From contig NZ_BOSG01000001.1 of the NCBI RefSeq assembly GCF_018403225.1, positions 2,914,001 to 2,978,000 of the forward strand: a stretch of 64,000 nucleotides of DNA. Direction: 5' to 3'. Source of the DNA: Paenibacillus sp. J23TS9. GTDB lineage: Bacteria > Bacillota > Bacilli > Paenibacillales > Paenibacillaceae. The translations under genes were made by a program, and so were the position numbers. Shown one piece after another: positions 49,979-58,797 of this stretch. Positions within the stretch are counted from its first letter, which is position 1. Each line of letters begins with the position of its first letter. The notes under the pieces were generated by a model. That model worked only from the letters and a program-made list of their open reading frames with translations, was not told the origin of the DNA and did not search any database.

Positions 49979-50006
49979 AAAAAAGGCCCCGGAATCCGGG
50001 GCCTTG
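49979..50006. terminator. terminator between the deacetylase and holin genes
   Basis: AAAAAAGGCCCCGGAATCCG and complement GGGCCTT; leftward exit lies in an A/T stretch. Confidence 0.85.
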
Positions 50007-50018
50007 GAATCACCTCTT

Positions 50019-51164
50019 TTAACGCTCGTCTTCCCAAAAATTCTTCGGTGTCATTTCATTCGTAATCGGCTTGAACGTATAGCCTTCCGCCTGAATTGCT
50101 TTGATCAGCTTGGGAAGAATGGTAACCGTTGCTTTTTGATCATGGAAAAGGACAATCGGTGTGATTCCTTTTTTCTCCATATTTTTAATATCTCTCATTA
50201 CATTATTATAAATCGTTTGCGGGCTGTTCTGATATCTCCAGTCATTAGAGTCAATGTTCCAGTCCCACAGATGGTATCCGTAAGCCGCGGTCTGATCACG
50301 GTAAGCTTTTGTAAAATAAGGCTTGCTGCCGTATGGCACGCGTATCAGCTTCGTATATACCTTGGCTGCATCATGCAGCTTGTTGTTATCCATATTCATC
50401 TCATTCAGCGCCGAATATGGCGATGCGTAGAACTTGTTCTTCTGATGTGTCATGCCATGTAGACCTGCACCATGCCCGTCTTGAACGATACGTGCTACCG
50501 AGGCAGGATGGCTTGCGATCTGGTTGCCGAGCATGAAGAACGTTGCCTTCACCTTATACTGATCCAGCACATTCAGAAGCTGCGGTGTATATGGAGACGG
50601 GCCGTCGTCAAAAGTAATATATATCGTTTTGGAGCCGGCATTCGGCTTGGATGACGTCGGCGTTTGAGCCTTGTGCTCCTTGATGTAGCTGCTGTATTTA
50701 TCAGCAAACTGCGCATCTGACAACGACGCTCCGCCGTTCAAGGCGCGATATACATTTTGCTTGGGAAGATAGGATAACTGGAATCCGAATTTCTCGCTAA
50801 TCACACGGAACGAGATGAACGTTCTGCCGTTTTTCACAAATGTATTCTTGCCATCAGCCGCCAGTGTTACAGACTGTCCTCCGCTATGCGTCAGTGTGAC
50901 ATTTCCTTTCGCATACTGCACGGTTACATTCATGGCTGCCGCTGTTTGAACGATAGGAACATATAAAGTGCCTTTATGTATGACCGGTGACATCGGATAA
51001 GTGACAAGGTTGTCATTTACGGCAGCAAATACGGAATATTTAGCCGAATCCGCCGAGCTTCCTTCTGCAGTTGCGTTGTTTTCCCCTGTGGAAAGCACGC
51101 AGCCGAAGATAAGTACAAACGATAAAATCCATTTGGAGCATTGCAATAACTTTCTCAATCTCAT
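50019..51164 (-). CDS. exported polysaccharide deacetylase with copper amine oxidase-like domain
   Basis: 381 residues. Signal sequence (about 1-30), a copper-amine-oxidase N1-like domain (about 40-150; GTLYVPIVQTAAAMNVTV, RTFISFRVISEKFGFQL) thought to bind the wall, then a NodB domain with YITFDDGPSPYT (catalytic Asp-Asp), GLHGMTHQKN (His-x3-His metal pair), RVPYGSKPY and LFHDQ. It removes N-acetyl groups from peptidoglycan or other glycans outside the cell. The 440-base gap upstream separates it from the divergent HTH gene. Confidence 0.88.
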   Translation of the reverse strand: MRLRKLLQCSKWILSFVLIFGCVLSTGENNATAEGSSADSAKYSVFAAVNDNLVTYPMSPVIHKGTLYVPIVQTAAAMNVTVQYAKGNVTLTHSGGQSVTLAADGKNTFVKNGRTFISFRVISEKFGFQLSYLPKQNVYRALNGGASLSDAQFADKYSSYIKEHKAQTPTSSKPNAGSKTIYITFDDGPSPYTPQLLNVLDQYKVKATFFMLGNQIASHPASVARIVQDGHGAGLHGMTHQKNKFYASPYSALNEMNMDNNKLHDAAKVYTKLIRVPYGSKPYFTKAYRDQTAAYGYHLWDWNIDSNDWRYQNSPQTIYNNVMRDIKNMEKKGITPIVLFHDQKATVTILPKLIKAIQAEGYTFKPITNEMTPKNFWEDER

Positions 51165-51602
51165 CTACCAACCTTTTTCTGCGTATTTTGCATAGATTTG
51201 CCGGAAGAGAAAACCTTCTCCTCTTTTCCCTATCAAATCTATTCAATAGAATCTAGTAATCTAGTATAAAATGAAATAAAGCTTGTTCTATGATCATCAT
51301 AATCCGTTTTGTTTTCTACGAGATGGTCTACTCTATGCTTTATATCAATTTATAATAGTTCCATTGCATTGTACCTTGAATCCGGGAGCCGTTTCAATTT
51401 CAATTCAGTAACCATTTTTGTAACCTATTCGGTAATTTAAGGATATAAAGGAGAATGATAGGGGGTGGCCTATGCCAAACAGCCTGGTTTCTGCGTTGTA
51501 ACCTGCATTTTGCTAGGAGTAAAGGTGGATAAATGGGCGATAGTTACTATTGAAATAAGAGCTATAAAAATGTAGAATTTTAAGAAAAACTTCGGAGGAA
51601 AT
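51165..51602. other. 440-base intergenic region with a possible nine-codon leader peptide
   Basis: A+T-rich gap between divergent genes. The only protein signal is ATG 51472, which reads MPNSLVSAL then stops at 51501, with AGGGGGTGG just upstream and AAAGGAG before that. It lies about 100 bases before the tandem-HTH gene. It could be a regulatory leader or chance. I see no RNA gene or repeat. Confidence 0.3.
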
Positions 51603-52190
51603 ATGCCTAGACAACAAGAACAGCATTCAATTCAGGCGTGGTCTCTGATCAACCGCAAATATTTGGGTAAAGGTATACGTGTCAAGCGCTTTCGCAAGCC
51701 TTCCCGCTGCCAGATCCGCAACCGGGTATTATTAGCAGTATTGATGGCAAATGATATCAAGCTTTCTCAACTGGCCGAGGAGCTCGGCGTTTCATCACGG
51801 AGTGTCAGCGCTTGGGTCTATGAGGGACGGGTTCCCGGCAAAAAGAATCTCGATAAGGTTTGCCAGTTCCTCGGCTATCCGCATCATATTCTCTTTAACC
51901 GCACCGTTACAGCAAACAGTCCGATCATTTGCCAGCCGTCATCATCCCGGTTTATGCGCAGAACATTGACACGTTCGCCTGTAGATAACAAGATCCTGAC
52001 CGGTCTTTGCATGGTGCATGATCTGTCAGTAAGCGATGTGAGTGAATGGATGCATATCCATCCCGGAACTTTCCGAAAGTGGCTGCACCAGGGAACCCTG
52101 CCTTCACCAAGCTTTCAGGACCGGGCAGAGCTCTTTTTCCGTATCCCAAAATTCATCCTGTTCGCGGATTGCATTCTTCATGATTCATGA
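51603..52190 (+). CDS. tandem helix-turn-helix DNA-binding protein
   Basis: 195 residues. The first HTH is clear (about 55-75: LSQLAEELGVSSRSVSAWV), followed by a linker and a second, more divergent HTH-like unit (about 138-160: VSDVSEWMHIHPGTFRKWL). The N-terminus is basic (KGIRVKRFRKPSRCQIRNRV). No effector domain is visible, so it may act as a nucleoid-type or dimeric regulator. GGAGG lies four bases before the ATG. The family is unknown to me. Confidence 0.72.
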   Translation: MPRQQEQHSIQAWSLINRKYLGKGIRVKRFRKPSRCQIRNRVLLAVLMANDIKLSQLAEELGVSSRSVSAWVYEGRVPGKKNLDKVCQFLGYPHHILFNRTVTANSPIICQPSSSRFMRRTLTRSPVDNKILTGLCMVHDLSVSDVSEWMHIHPGTFRKWLHQGTLPSPSFQDRAELFFRIPKFILFADCILHDS

Positions 52191-52226
52191 TTTATCTGCA
52201 TCCTGCTCCATAAGCCATAACATGGC

Positions 52227-52277
52227 AAACAGCTCTATGATCCGGTACTGATCCGGCTTATAGAGCTGTTTTATTTT
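52227..52277 (+). terminator. terminator after the tandem-HTH gene
   Basis: AAACAGCTCTAT...ATAGAGCTGTTTT, with GATCCGG repeats in the loop. Confidence 0.85.
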
Positions 52278-52337
52278 GGGCATAGTAAGCATCAGCCTGT
52301 ATCAATAACCAATCACAATGGAGGCAGATGTGCCGGT

Positions 52338-52517
52338 ATGAGAATGGGAAAAGACATTGGACTTGCGCTTGGAATGCTGGCAGGAACAACGATGGCAAGC
52401 GGGATCGCATTTCTGTTGGGCTTAGAGCCCTTTTCACTGATTTGTACAGTGAGTATTGGCGGAGCAGCCGGGGCAACAGCGGGAATAACTGCTGCTGTAC
52501 TTATGAAAAGTGAATAA
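52338..52517 (+). CDS. small glycine-rich membrane protein (possible)
   Basis: 59 residues: two hydrophobic, Gly/Ala-rich helices (IGLALGMLAGTTMASGIAFL and CTVSIGGAAGATAGITAAVL) and a short polar tail. GGAGG is 13 bases before ATG 52338, rather far. Composition resembles small membrane proteins rather than a chance frame. The function is unknown. It ends 12 bases before the tandem operator of the MerR gene. Confidence 0.5.
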   Translation: MRMGKDIGLALGMLAGTTMASGIAFLLGLEPFSLICTVSIGGAAGATAGITAAVLMKSE

Positions 52518-52528
52518 TTTATCTCAAA

Positions 52529-52564
52529 GTTAACGTTGACGTTAACGTTAAACAGGAATAGAAT
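52529..52564 (+). promoter_or_regulatory. MerR-operon promoter with four tandem GTTAAC-type units
   Basis: GTTAAC, GTTGAC, GTTAAC and GTTAAAC follow each other without gaps (52529-52553). The -35 TTGACG (52536-52541) is built from them; a 17-base spacer leads to -10 TAGAAT (52559-52564). MerR targets usually have 19-20 bases, so this layout suggests repression rather than DNA-distortion activation. Confidence 0.6.
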
Positions 52565-52656
52565 AGTGTATGTCATAAGAATGACGTCCGGTGGACGTTC
52601 TTTCGCAGAAATATATCATTTTATCTTTCAAAAAATATAAGCAAGGGAGGAAAGAC

Positions 52657-53100
52657 ATGGATGAATACAAAATCGACGACGTAGCCCGGGAATGCGGCTT
52701 GACTAAGAGAACGATACGGTATTATGAAGAGCTCGGCGTCTTTCCTGCCCCTGATCGGAGCGAAGGCGGTATCCGGATTTATACCCGGGAGCATATCGAT
52801 TACCTGAAGAAAATCGTCACCGCCAAAGAAATCCTCGGCTTCAGCTTGCAGGAGCTTGTACAGTATCTGTCCGTTTCTGATGCGTACAAGTTGAATCACC
52901 AAGCTTATCACGACGTGAAAAGCCGTGAAGAGCAGAAAAACAAGCTTACGCACATGGAGCAGATGCTGGATGAGCAAATTGAGATGATCTATACCAAGAT
53001 CGAAAGAATGAAAACCATGCAAAGCGAGCTTGAAAATACCCGAGTCCGACTGAAAGGTTTCATTCAAAAGTTTGACGAAGAAGCTGCCTCAACCGATTAA
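52657..53100 (+). CDS. MerR-family transcriptional regulator (YfmP-like)
   Basis: 147 residues from ATG 52657 with GGGAGG eight bases upstream. The HTH reads KIDDVARECGLTKRTIRYYE, with ELGVFPAPDRSEGGIRIY as wing, then a long coiled-coil (EMIYTKIERMKTMQSELE). No conserved metal-binding Cys in the C-terminus. The next gene is an MFS exporter, the same order as Bacillus yfmP-yfmO. It probably controls its own promoter through the GTTAAC-type repeats. Confidence 0.85.
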   Translation: MDEYKIDDVARECGLTKRTIRYYEELGVFPAPDRSEGGIRIYTREHIDYLKKIVTAKEILGFSLQELVQYLSVSDAYKLNHQAYHDVKSREEQKNKLTHMEQMLDEQIEMIYTKIERMKTMQSELENTRVRLKGFIQKFDEEAASTD

Positions 53101-53222
53101 AATACGGACTCACAATCATAACGATGTCTTTCACCGCCACGAATGAACTAGGACGGGCGTATTTTTGATGGGCAGTCTTGAAAAAATGAAAATAACTTAC
53201 ACAAGTGGAGGTAATTAATTTT

Positions 53223-54440
53223 ATGAAATCCCCAGCTTCGCAACCCCTAGAACTTGAACAAAGGAATTCAGGGCTGTTGTCGCAGCCCAAGGCCGTATGG
53301 GCTATTGCCTTTGCCTGCGTTATTTCCTTTATGGGTCTCGGCCTCGTTGACCCGATCCTTCCGGCTATTGCTGAACAGCTGAACGCCACTAAAAGCCAGG
53401 TATCGCTGTTGTTCACCAGCTATAACCTGGTTACTGGTATCGCGATGCTCATTACCGGCGTCATTTCCAGCCGGATTGGCATTAAGAAAACACTGCTTGC
53501 CGGTATTCTTCTGATTATTGTCTTCGCTGCGCTTGGGGGCATGTCCGGCTCTATTGGCCAAATTGTCGGCTTCCGCGGCGGCTGGGGCTTGGGTAATGCG
53601 CTCTTTATCGCAACTGCCTTGTCCGCTATTGTAGGCTTGTCCACTTCCGGTACAGCCAAGGCCATTATTTTGTATGAAGCCGCACTGGGCCTTGGCATTT
53701 CCGTTGGACCTTTACTTGGCGGTGAGCTTGGTTCCATCAGCTGGCGCGGACCTTTCTTCGGTGTCGCCGTATTGATGGCGATCGGATTTATCTTTGTCAT
53801 CTTCATGCTTCCTTCTGTTCCTAAGCCTAAAAAAGCCAGTACGCTTGCTGATCCGTTCAAGGCTTTATCGTATCCGGCACTGCTGACCCTTGGTATTACT
53901 GCATTTCTTTATAACTTCGGCTTCTTTACATTGATGGCTTATTCACCGTATGTAATGAATCTGGATGAACATGGACTGGGTTATGTCTTCTTCGGCTGGG
54001 GCATTCTGCTTGCCTTCACGTCCGTATTCGTTGCACCAAGACTTCAGAAGCGTTTCAGTGTCGTTAAATCGATTTGTACCGTACTCACCTTGTTTACCAT
54101 TGTACTGATCATCATGGGTATCGGAACCTACAACCACTCACCAAAAACCGTCATTATTAGCGTAATCGTGGCCGGTATCTTCCTGGGTATCAATAACACT
54201 CTGATCACCACAGCAGTGATGCAGGCGGCTCCCGTTGAACGCTCTGTGGCTTCGGCAGCATACAGCTTCGTCCGTTTCCTTGGCGGCGCGGTCTCTCCCT
54301 GGCTCGCAGGTAAGCTGTCAGAATGGTATCATGCAGAAACACCGTTTTATTTTGGCGCATTGATGGTATTTCTAGGTGTAGTTACATTGCTTGTCCGCCG
54401 CCGTCATCTTACTCATATAGACAAAGCGGAAGGCCACTAA
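53223..54440 (+). CDS. MFS multidrug exporter (YfmO-like)
   Basis: 405 residues, twelve predicted helices. Motif A-like SSRIGIKKTLLAG; motif C GLGISVGPLLGGELGSISW in helix 5 marks the drug antiporter group. The first 22 residues are a polar N-terminal extension. GGAGGT is ten bases before ATG 53223. It sits 122 bases after the MerR gene and 13 before the UspA-family gene, so all three may be one transcript. Confidence 0.85.
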   Translation: MKSPASQPLELEQRNSGLLSQPKAVWAIAFACVISFMGLGLVDPILPAIAEQLNATKSQVSLLFTSYNLVTGIAMLITGVISSRIGIKKTLLAGILLIIVFAALGGMSGSIGQIVGFRGGWGLGNALFIATALSAIVGLSTSGTAKAIILYEAALGLGISVGPLLGGELGSISWRGPFFGVAVLMAIGFIFVIFMLPSVPKPKKASTLADPFKALSYPALLTLGITAFLYNFGFFTLMAYSPYVMNLDEHGLGYVFFGWGILLAFTSVFVAPRLQKRFSVVKSICTVLTLFTIVLIIMGIGTYNHSPKTVIISVIVAGIFLGINNTLITTAVMQAAPVERSVASAAYSFVRFLGGAVSPWLAGKLSEWYHAETPFYFGALMVFLGVVTLLVRRRHLTHIDKAEGH

Positions 54441-54453
54441 GGAGGTAAACAAA

Positions 54454-54876
54454 ATGTATAACCGAATTCTTGTTCCAGTCGATGGGTCCACGCACGCCCA
54501 GCGTGCTCTAGATGCAGCCGTAGCCCTGATTCAAAGCTTAAAAAATGAACCGGAGCTAGCGGTACTGCATGTAAATCCCTCTATTTCGATTAACGAGCCC
54601 CCAGTTGGCATAGATCTGGAGGAACGCATTCGGGAAGAGGGTGAGAAAATCCTGGCTCCAGCTACGGAAGCTCTCTCCAAGCTTGGCGTCTCCTATCAGA
54701 CCTTCAGCAAGACGGGAGATCCCTCCTCTGCTATCTGCAAAACTGCAGAGGAACAGCATGTGGATCTCATTATAATGGGAAGCCGCGGCATCGGACTCAT
54801 GTCCGAGCTATTGATCGGCAGTGTCAGTCACGGTGTCGTGCAGCATGCCCATTGTCCGGTTATGATTGTCAGATAA
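54454..54876 (+). CDS. universal stress protein (UspA family)
   Basis: 140 residues. Starts NRILVPVDGSTHAQRALDAA and ends with GSRGIGLMSELLIGSVSHGVVQ, the G-2x-G-9x-G-S ATP-binding motif, so this is the ATP-binding Usp branch. AAGGAGGT lies nine bases before the ATG, 13 bases after the exporter stop. It is the last gene of the MerR-MFS-UspA run and ends at a strong terminator. Confidence 0.92.
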   Translation: MYNRILVPVDGSTHAQRALDAAVALIQSLKNEPELAVLHVNPSISINEPPVGIDLEERIREEGEKILAPATEALSKLGVSYQTFSKTGDPSSAICKTAEEQHVDLIIMGSRGIGLMSELLIGSVSHGVVQHAHCPVMIVR

Positions 54877-54895
54877 TTGATTATAAAACGTAACT

Positions 54896-54946
54896 AAAAA
54901 GGGTATCCCTAAAGGTTGAATGAACCTTTGAGGATACCCTTTTTCT
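54896..54946. terminator. bidirectional terminator between uspA-like and pstB
   Basis: AAAAAGGGTATCC...GGATACCCTTTTT with inner AAAGGTT/AACCTTT; strong on both strands. Confidence 0.92.
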
Positions 54947-54994
54947 TTTGTGCAGCAAGACCTGATCATCCGGCAGCTGTTTACCCATATGGAT

Positions 54995-55753
54995 TCAGCC
55001 AAACCGTCCAGAAATGTACTCCTGGGTCATCACGTTCTCGGGATTGGTGAAGATGATCTCCGTTTCATTATGCTCCATCAGAGTGCCAAGGTAGAAATAA
55101 GCGGTGTAATCCGAGATGCGTGCCGCCTGCTGCATATTATGCGTTACGATAACAATGCTCAGTTCCTTCTTCAGCTCGACAATCAGTTCCTCGACCTTGG
55201 AGCTCGATACCGGATCAAGCGCCGATGCAGGCTCATCCAGAAGCAGAATGCGCGGCTTTACCGATAGGGCACGCGCGATGCATAGGCGCTGCTGCTGGCC
55301 GCCGGAAAGAGACAACGCGGACTGCTTCAGACGGTCCTTGACCTCATCCCACAGAGCCGCTTTGCGCAGGCTGGACTCGACGATTTCATCAAGCTGTTTT
55401 TTATCCCTGATCCCATGATACTTAGGTCCAAAGGCGATATTTTCGTAAATGGATTTATAGAACGGATTCGGCTTCTGCCATACCATTCCGATTTTTTGCC
55501 GGAGCTGGATGACATCAGTGGACGGGTCATTGATATCTTCCCCTTCTATCCAGATACGCCCCTTAATTTTGGCTTGCGAGATCTCATCATTCATCCGGTT
55601 GAGCGAGCGCAGAAATGTTGATTTGCCGCATCCGGATGGACCGATCAGGGCCGTTACGCTCTGCTCCGGAAAGTTGAGGCTGATATTTTTAACCGCTTCA
55701 TATTGTCCGTAAAACACACTGAGATGCTCTGTACGAAACGATGTTGTTTGCAT
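54995..55753 (-). CDS. pstB: phosphate ABC transporter ATP-binding protein PstB
   Basis: 252 residues. Walker [13 protein letters not shown], signature [17 protein letters not shown], Walker [32 protein letters not shown] is typical of PstB. It powers high-affinity phosphate import. Last gene of pstSCAB, 12 bases after pstA. No phoU follows; a strong terminator does. Confidence 0.95.
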   Translation of the reverse strand: MQTTSFRTEHLSVFYGQYEAVKNISLNFPEQSVTALIGPSGCGKSTFLRSLNRMNDEISQAKIKGRIWIEGEDINDPSTDVIQLRQKIGMVWQKPNPFYKSIYENIAFGPKYHGIRDKKQLDEIVESSLRKAALWDEVKDRLKQSALSLSGGQQQRLCIARALSVKPRILLLDEPASALDPVSSSKVEELIVELKKELSIVIVTHNMQQAARISDYTAYFYLGTLMEHNETEIIFTNPENVMTQEYISGRFG

Positions 55754-55765
55754 ATTGATATCCCC

Positions 55766-56662
55766 CTATCCCATACGTTTGGAAGCTGTCATGGCTCTGT
55801 ACAGCACGCCGCCGATCCATCTGGCGAACAGGTTGAACAGCAGCACCAGAATCACGAGTACAGCCGAAGCTCCAGCTGCGATTTGCGCGGCATCCGGGGC
55901 GAGACCTTCACTGTTGATTTTCCAGATATGCACCGCGAGCGTTTCCGCTGGACGGAATGGATTGATTGGTGAAGTCGGGCTGAGCGGATTCCAGTTTGTA
56001 AAATCAAGACGCGGTGTGGACATTCCTGCTGTAAAGAGCAGTGCAGCAGCTTCGCCGAACACTCTGCCTGCCGCCAGAACTGTGCCTGTCACAATACTTG
56101 GCAGCGCAACAGGGAACAGGACTGAGGAAATAATCTTCCACTTGGTAAGTCCGAGCGCAAGCCCCGCTTCCTTTTGCTCCTTCGGAACGCTGCGGAATGC
56201 CTGCTCCGTAATACGTACCATCAAAGGAAGATTAAATATCGTCAGGACCAATGCACCGGAAAAGAGCGAGAAGCCAAAGCCGAATGTATTCACGATTAGC
56301 AGCAGGCCGAAAAGGCCAACGACGATCGACGGAAATGAAGACAGCACTTCAACGACGAGACGGATGGTGCCGGTAATTTTGCCGGGTTTCGCATACTCAG
56401 CCATATAAATGCCGGCGCCAAGTCCCAGTGGAATCGTAATGATTAATGTCAGAACCAGCAAAAACAAGGAGTTGAACAATTGCGGCCCGATGCCGCCTCC
56501 CGCGCGAATCGTTTGAGGCACTGATGTCAGGAACGACCAGTTAATATGGCTCAAACCCCGCACCAGAATAAATCCGATGAGTCCCACAAGCACGGCTACG
56601 ATGAGTAAAGAAAGCACCACGATGAGGAAGGTTGCAATTTTGTCGGTCAGTTTCGCTTTCAA
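55766..56662 (-). CDS. pstA: phosphate ABC transporter permease PstA
   Basis: 298 residues, six membrane helices with the binding-protein-dependent permease EAA-type loop EAGLALGLTKWKIISSVLFP. GGIGPQLFNSLFLLVLTLII and SSFPSIVVGLFG are PstA hallmarks. Its start overlaps the pstC stop by four bases. Forms the channel with PstC. Confidence 0.93.
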   Translation of the reverse strand: MKAKLTDKIATFLIVVLSLLIVAVLVGLIGFILVRGLSHINWSFLTSVPQTIRAGGGIGPQLFNSLFLLVLTLIITIPLGLGAGIYMAEYAKPGKITGTIRLVVEVLSSFPSIVVGLFGLLLIVNTFGFGFSLFSGALVLTIFNLPLMVRITEQAFRSVPKEQKEAGLALGLTKWKIISSVLFPVALPSIVTGTVLAAGRVFGEAAALLFTAGMSTPRLDFTNWNPLSPTSPINPFRPAETLAVHIWKINSEGLAPDAAQIAAGASAVLVILVLLFNLFARWIGGVLYRAMTASKRMG

Positions 56663-57594
56663 ATCCGATGTCTCCTTTCCAAGAGCCTAACGATGAGTAC
56701 AAAGATAAAGGTCATAAACATCAGTGCGAGCGCCATACTCCACAGCGCATTGCTGTGCACGGAGCCCGAAACCGTGTTACCCATATCCAATGTGATGACA
56801 CTGGTCAGCGTCGAAGCAGATTCGAACAGAGACCGAGGAATATGCGGCGCATTCCCGATAACCATCTGTACGGCCAGCGCTTCACCAAACGCCCGCGCCA
56901 TCCCTAGAACAACACCGGTAAGAATAGAAGGCAGAACAGTTGGCAAAATAACTCTGGAGATCGTTTGCCAGCGTGTAGCACCGAGTGCAAACGAAGATTC
57001 CTTCAGGCCACGCGGCAGCGATGACAAAGCATCCGAAGCCACGCTCGTAATCGTTGGCAGGATCATGACAGAGAGCACAAGCGCTCCCGCTGCAATCCCG
57101 ATCCCTTGTCCCGGGAACACATTGCGCATGAAGGGCACAACGACTGTCAATCCGATAAAGCCGTATACAACCGACGGGATACCTGCAAGCAGCTCAATGA
57201 CAGGCTGCAGAAGCTTTTTCCCCCAGCCGGGAACAATCTCGGTCATAAAAAGTGAAGCACAGATGCTGAGCGGACTTGCGATCAGAGCAGCCAGCAGCGA
57301 TGTGGCAAAGGAACCAAAGATAAATGGCAGTACGCCGTATTGCGGCTCTCCCTGATTGCCCTCCGGGTCCCATGTGGTACCAAATAGAAAATCGCCAAGA
57401 CTAACGCCATCACGAAAGAATGTCGCCAGTCCCTTGGACGCGACAAAATATATAATAGATATGATGATGACAATGAGCAAAGCCACACAAATAAACGTAT
57501 AGCTCCGGCCCGCAAGATCTTCAGCATGATGTTTTTTCCAGCGGGCAGAACGTGCTGGTTGAACCTGAACAGGCCCTTCATCTATAACTTTCAT
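56659..57594 (-). CDS. pstC: phosphate ABC transporter permease PstC
   Basis: 311 residues, six to seven membrane helices; permease loop KESSFALGATRWQTISRVIL and PSVVYGFIGLTVVVPFM are typical. GVSLGDFLFGTTWDPE is the conserved outside segment of PstC. Separated from pstS by 82 bases that contain a modest hairpin, so expression below pstS may be reduced. Confidence 0.93.
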   Translation of the reverse strand: MKVIDEGPVQVQPARSARWKKHHAEDLAGRSYTFICVALLIVIIISIIYFVASKGLATFFRDGVSLGDFLFGTTWDPEGNQGEPQYGVLPFIFGSFATSLLAALIASPLSICASLFMTEIVPGWGKKLLQPVIELLAGIPSVVYGFIGLTVVVPFMRNVFPGQGIGIAAGALVLSVMILPTITSVASDALSSLPRGLKESSFALGATRWQTISRVILPTVLPSILTGVVLGMARAFGEALAVQMVIGNAPHIPRSLFESASTLTSVITLDMGNTVSGSVHSNALWSMALALMFMTFIFVLIVRLLERRHRI

Positions 57595-57614
57595 CGTTGT
57601 CCTTCTTTCTAAAG

Positions 57615-57650
57615 TGAAAATAGAGGCAGAATACTACTCCGCCTCTTTCA
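57615..57650 (-). terminator. intercistronic hairpin between pstS and pstC
   Basis: Minus-strand AGAGGC...GCCTCT with a 13-base loop, followed by only a weak T stretch (ATTTTC). Probably a partial terminator or stability element that raises pstS message over pstCAB. Confidence 0.45.
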
Positions 57651-57676
57651 AGCTTATTTAGAAGTTCACTTAAGGC

Positions 57677-58600
57677 TTATTTCGAAACGTTGCCGTCTAC
57701 GTCACGTTTAACTTCCATTTTGGAAACCGGGATATATCCAAGCTCAACCACGTCACCATTTTGAACGGCATCCGAAGCGATGTAGTCAAGGAATGCTTTT
57801 ACGGCTGGCTTAGGCTCGCCTTTTGTATACATGTGCTCGTAAGCCCATACCGGATATTTGCCGGATGTTACATTTTCGACAGTAGCTTCCACACCATCGT
57901 ATTTTACGACTTTAACTTTATCATCAAGGTAGGACAGTGCCAGGTATCCGATTGCGCCAGGACTTTCAGACACGATTTTCTTAACCGTACCGGAAGACTC
58001 TTCTTGAATAGAACCCTTCAGATCTTCTGTCGATGCACCCAGGGCGTATTTCTCAAAAGTTTTACGGGTGCCGGAGCTCGATGGACGGTTTACGATCACG
58101 ATCGCTTCGTCTTTACCGCCAACTTCTTTCCAGTTCGTCACTTTACCTGTGAAAATATCTACCAGCTGTTGTTTCGTCAGGTTATCCACGCCTGCATCCG
58201 GATTGGTCACCGCAGCCATAGCCACGACAGCTACTTGATGATCAACCAGATCTTTCGCTTCATCCTTCAGCTTCTCTTCTGCAAATACGTCGGAGTTACC
58301 GATGTCAGCTTGGCCGCCGGATACTTGAGTCAAGCCAGTACCGCTGCCGCCGCCTTGCACTTGCACTTGAATTTTGGAATACTGGGATTCAGCCATGAAC
58401 TTTTGTGCCGCTTGTTCAACCAGTGGTTGAAGCGCCGTCGAGCCTACTGCCAATACAGAGCCGCTAAGCTCAGAAGATTTATCGTTATTCGCCGTTCCCG
58501 AAGCGCTGCTGTCCTCTTGGGTATTCTTGCTACCACAGGCTGCCAGCATAACCACCAGTGCCAACGTACAAATCATAAGTAATGGTTTTTTGAGTTTCAT
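57677..58600 (-). CDS. pstS: phosphate-binding lipoprotein PstS
   Basis: 307 residues. Lipoprotein signal with lipobox MLAACGSK; mature domain starts SGSVLAVGSTALQPLVEQAA, with the phosphate-binding segments GGGSGTGLTQVSGGQADIGNSD and NRPSSSGTRKTFE. Delivers phosphate to PstCAB at the membrane surface. First gene of the operon, divergent from a LysR gene. I found no properly phased PhoP boxes. Confidence 0.94.
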   Translation of the reverse strand: MKLKKPLLMICTLALVVMLAACGSKNTQEDSSASGTANNDKSSELSGSVLAVGSTALQPLVEQAAQKFMAESQYSKIQVQVQGGGSGTGLTQVSGGQADIGNSDVFAEEKLKDEAKDLVDHQVAVVAMAAVTNPDAGVDNLTKQQLVDIFTGKVTNWKEVGGKDEAIVIVNRPSSSGTRKTFEKYALGASTEDLKGSIQEESSGTVKKIVSESPGAIGYLALSYLDDKVKVVKYDGVEATVENVTSGKYPVWAYEHMYTKGEPKPAVKAFLDYIASDAVQNGDVVELGYIPVSKMEVKRDVDGNVSK

Positions 58601-58797
58601 AATCTTTTGTTTCCCCCTGTTCTGTGTTTGTCATGGCAACTCTATTACGTTACCGACAAATTCATTGTAGTTCTCTATCATTTTGTAAAATGACGTGTTT
58701 TGTTAACTTAAAAATAAAAATCTATACAAAATGTTTATATAAACATAGATTAATTCTATAATTAAGGTATAGGACGTGATTTAAGGAGGGAATATCA

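Noticed and set aside
58601..58797. PhoP boxes upstream of pstS
   Set aside because: TTAACA and TTTACA half-sites occur on the minus strand, but the distance is 17 bases rather than the 11-base phase required, and no four-repeat set is present.
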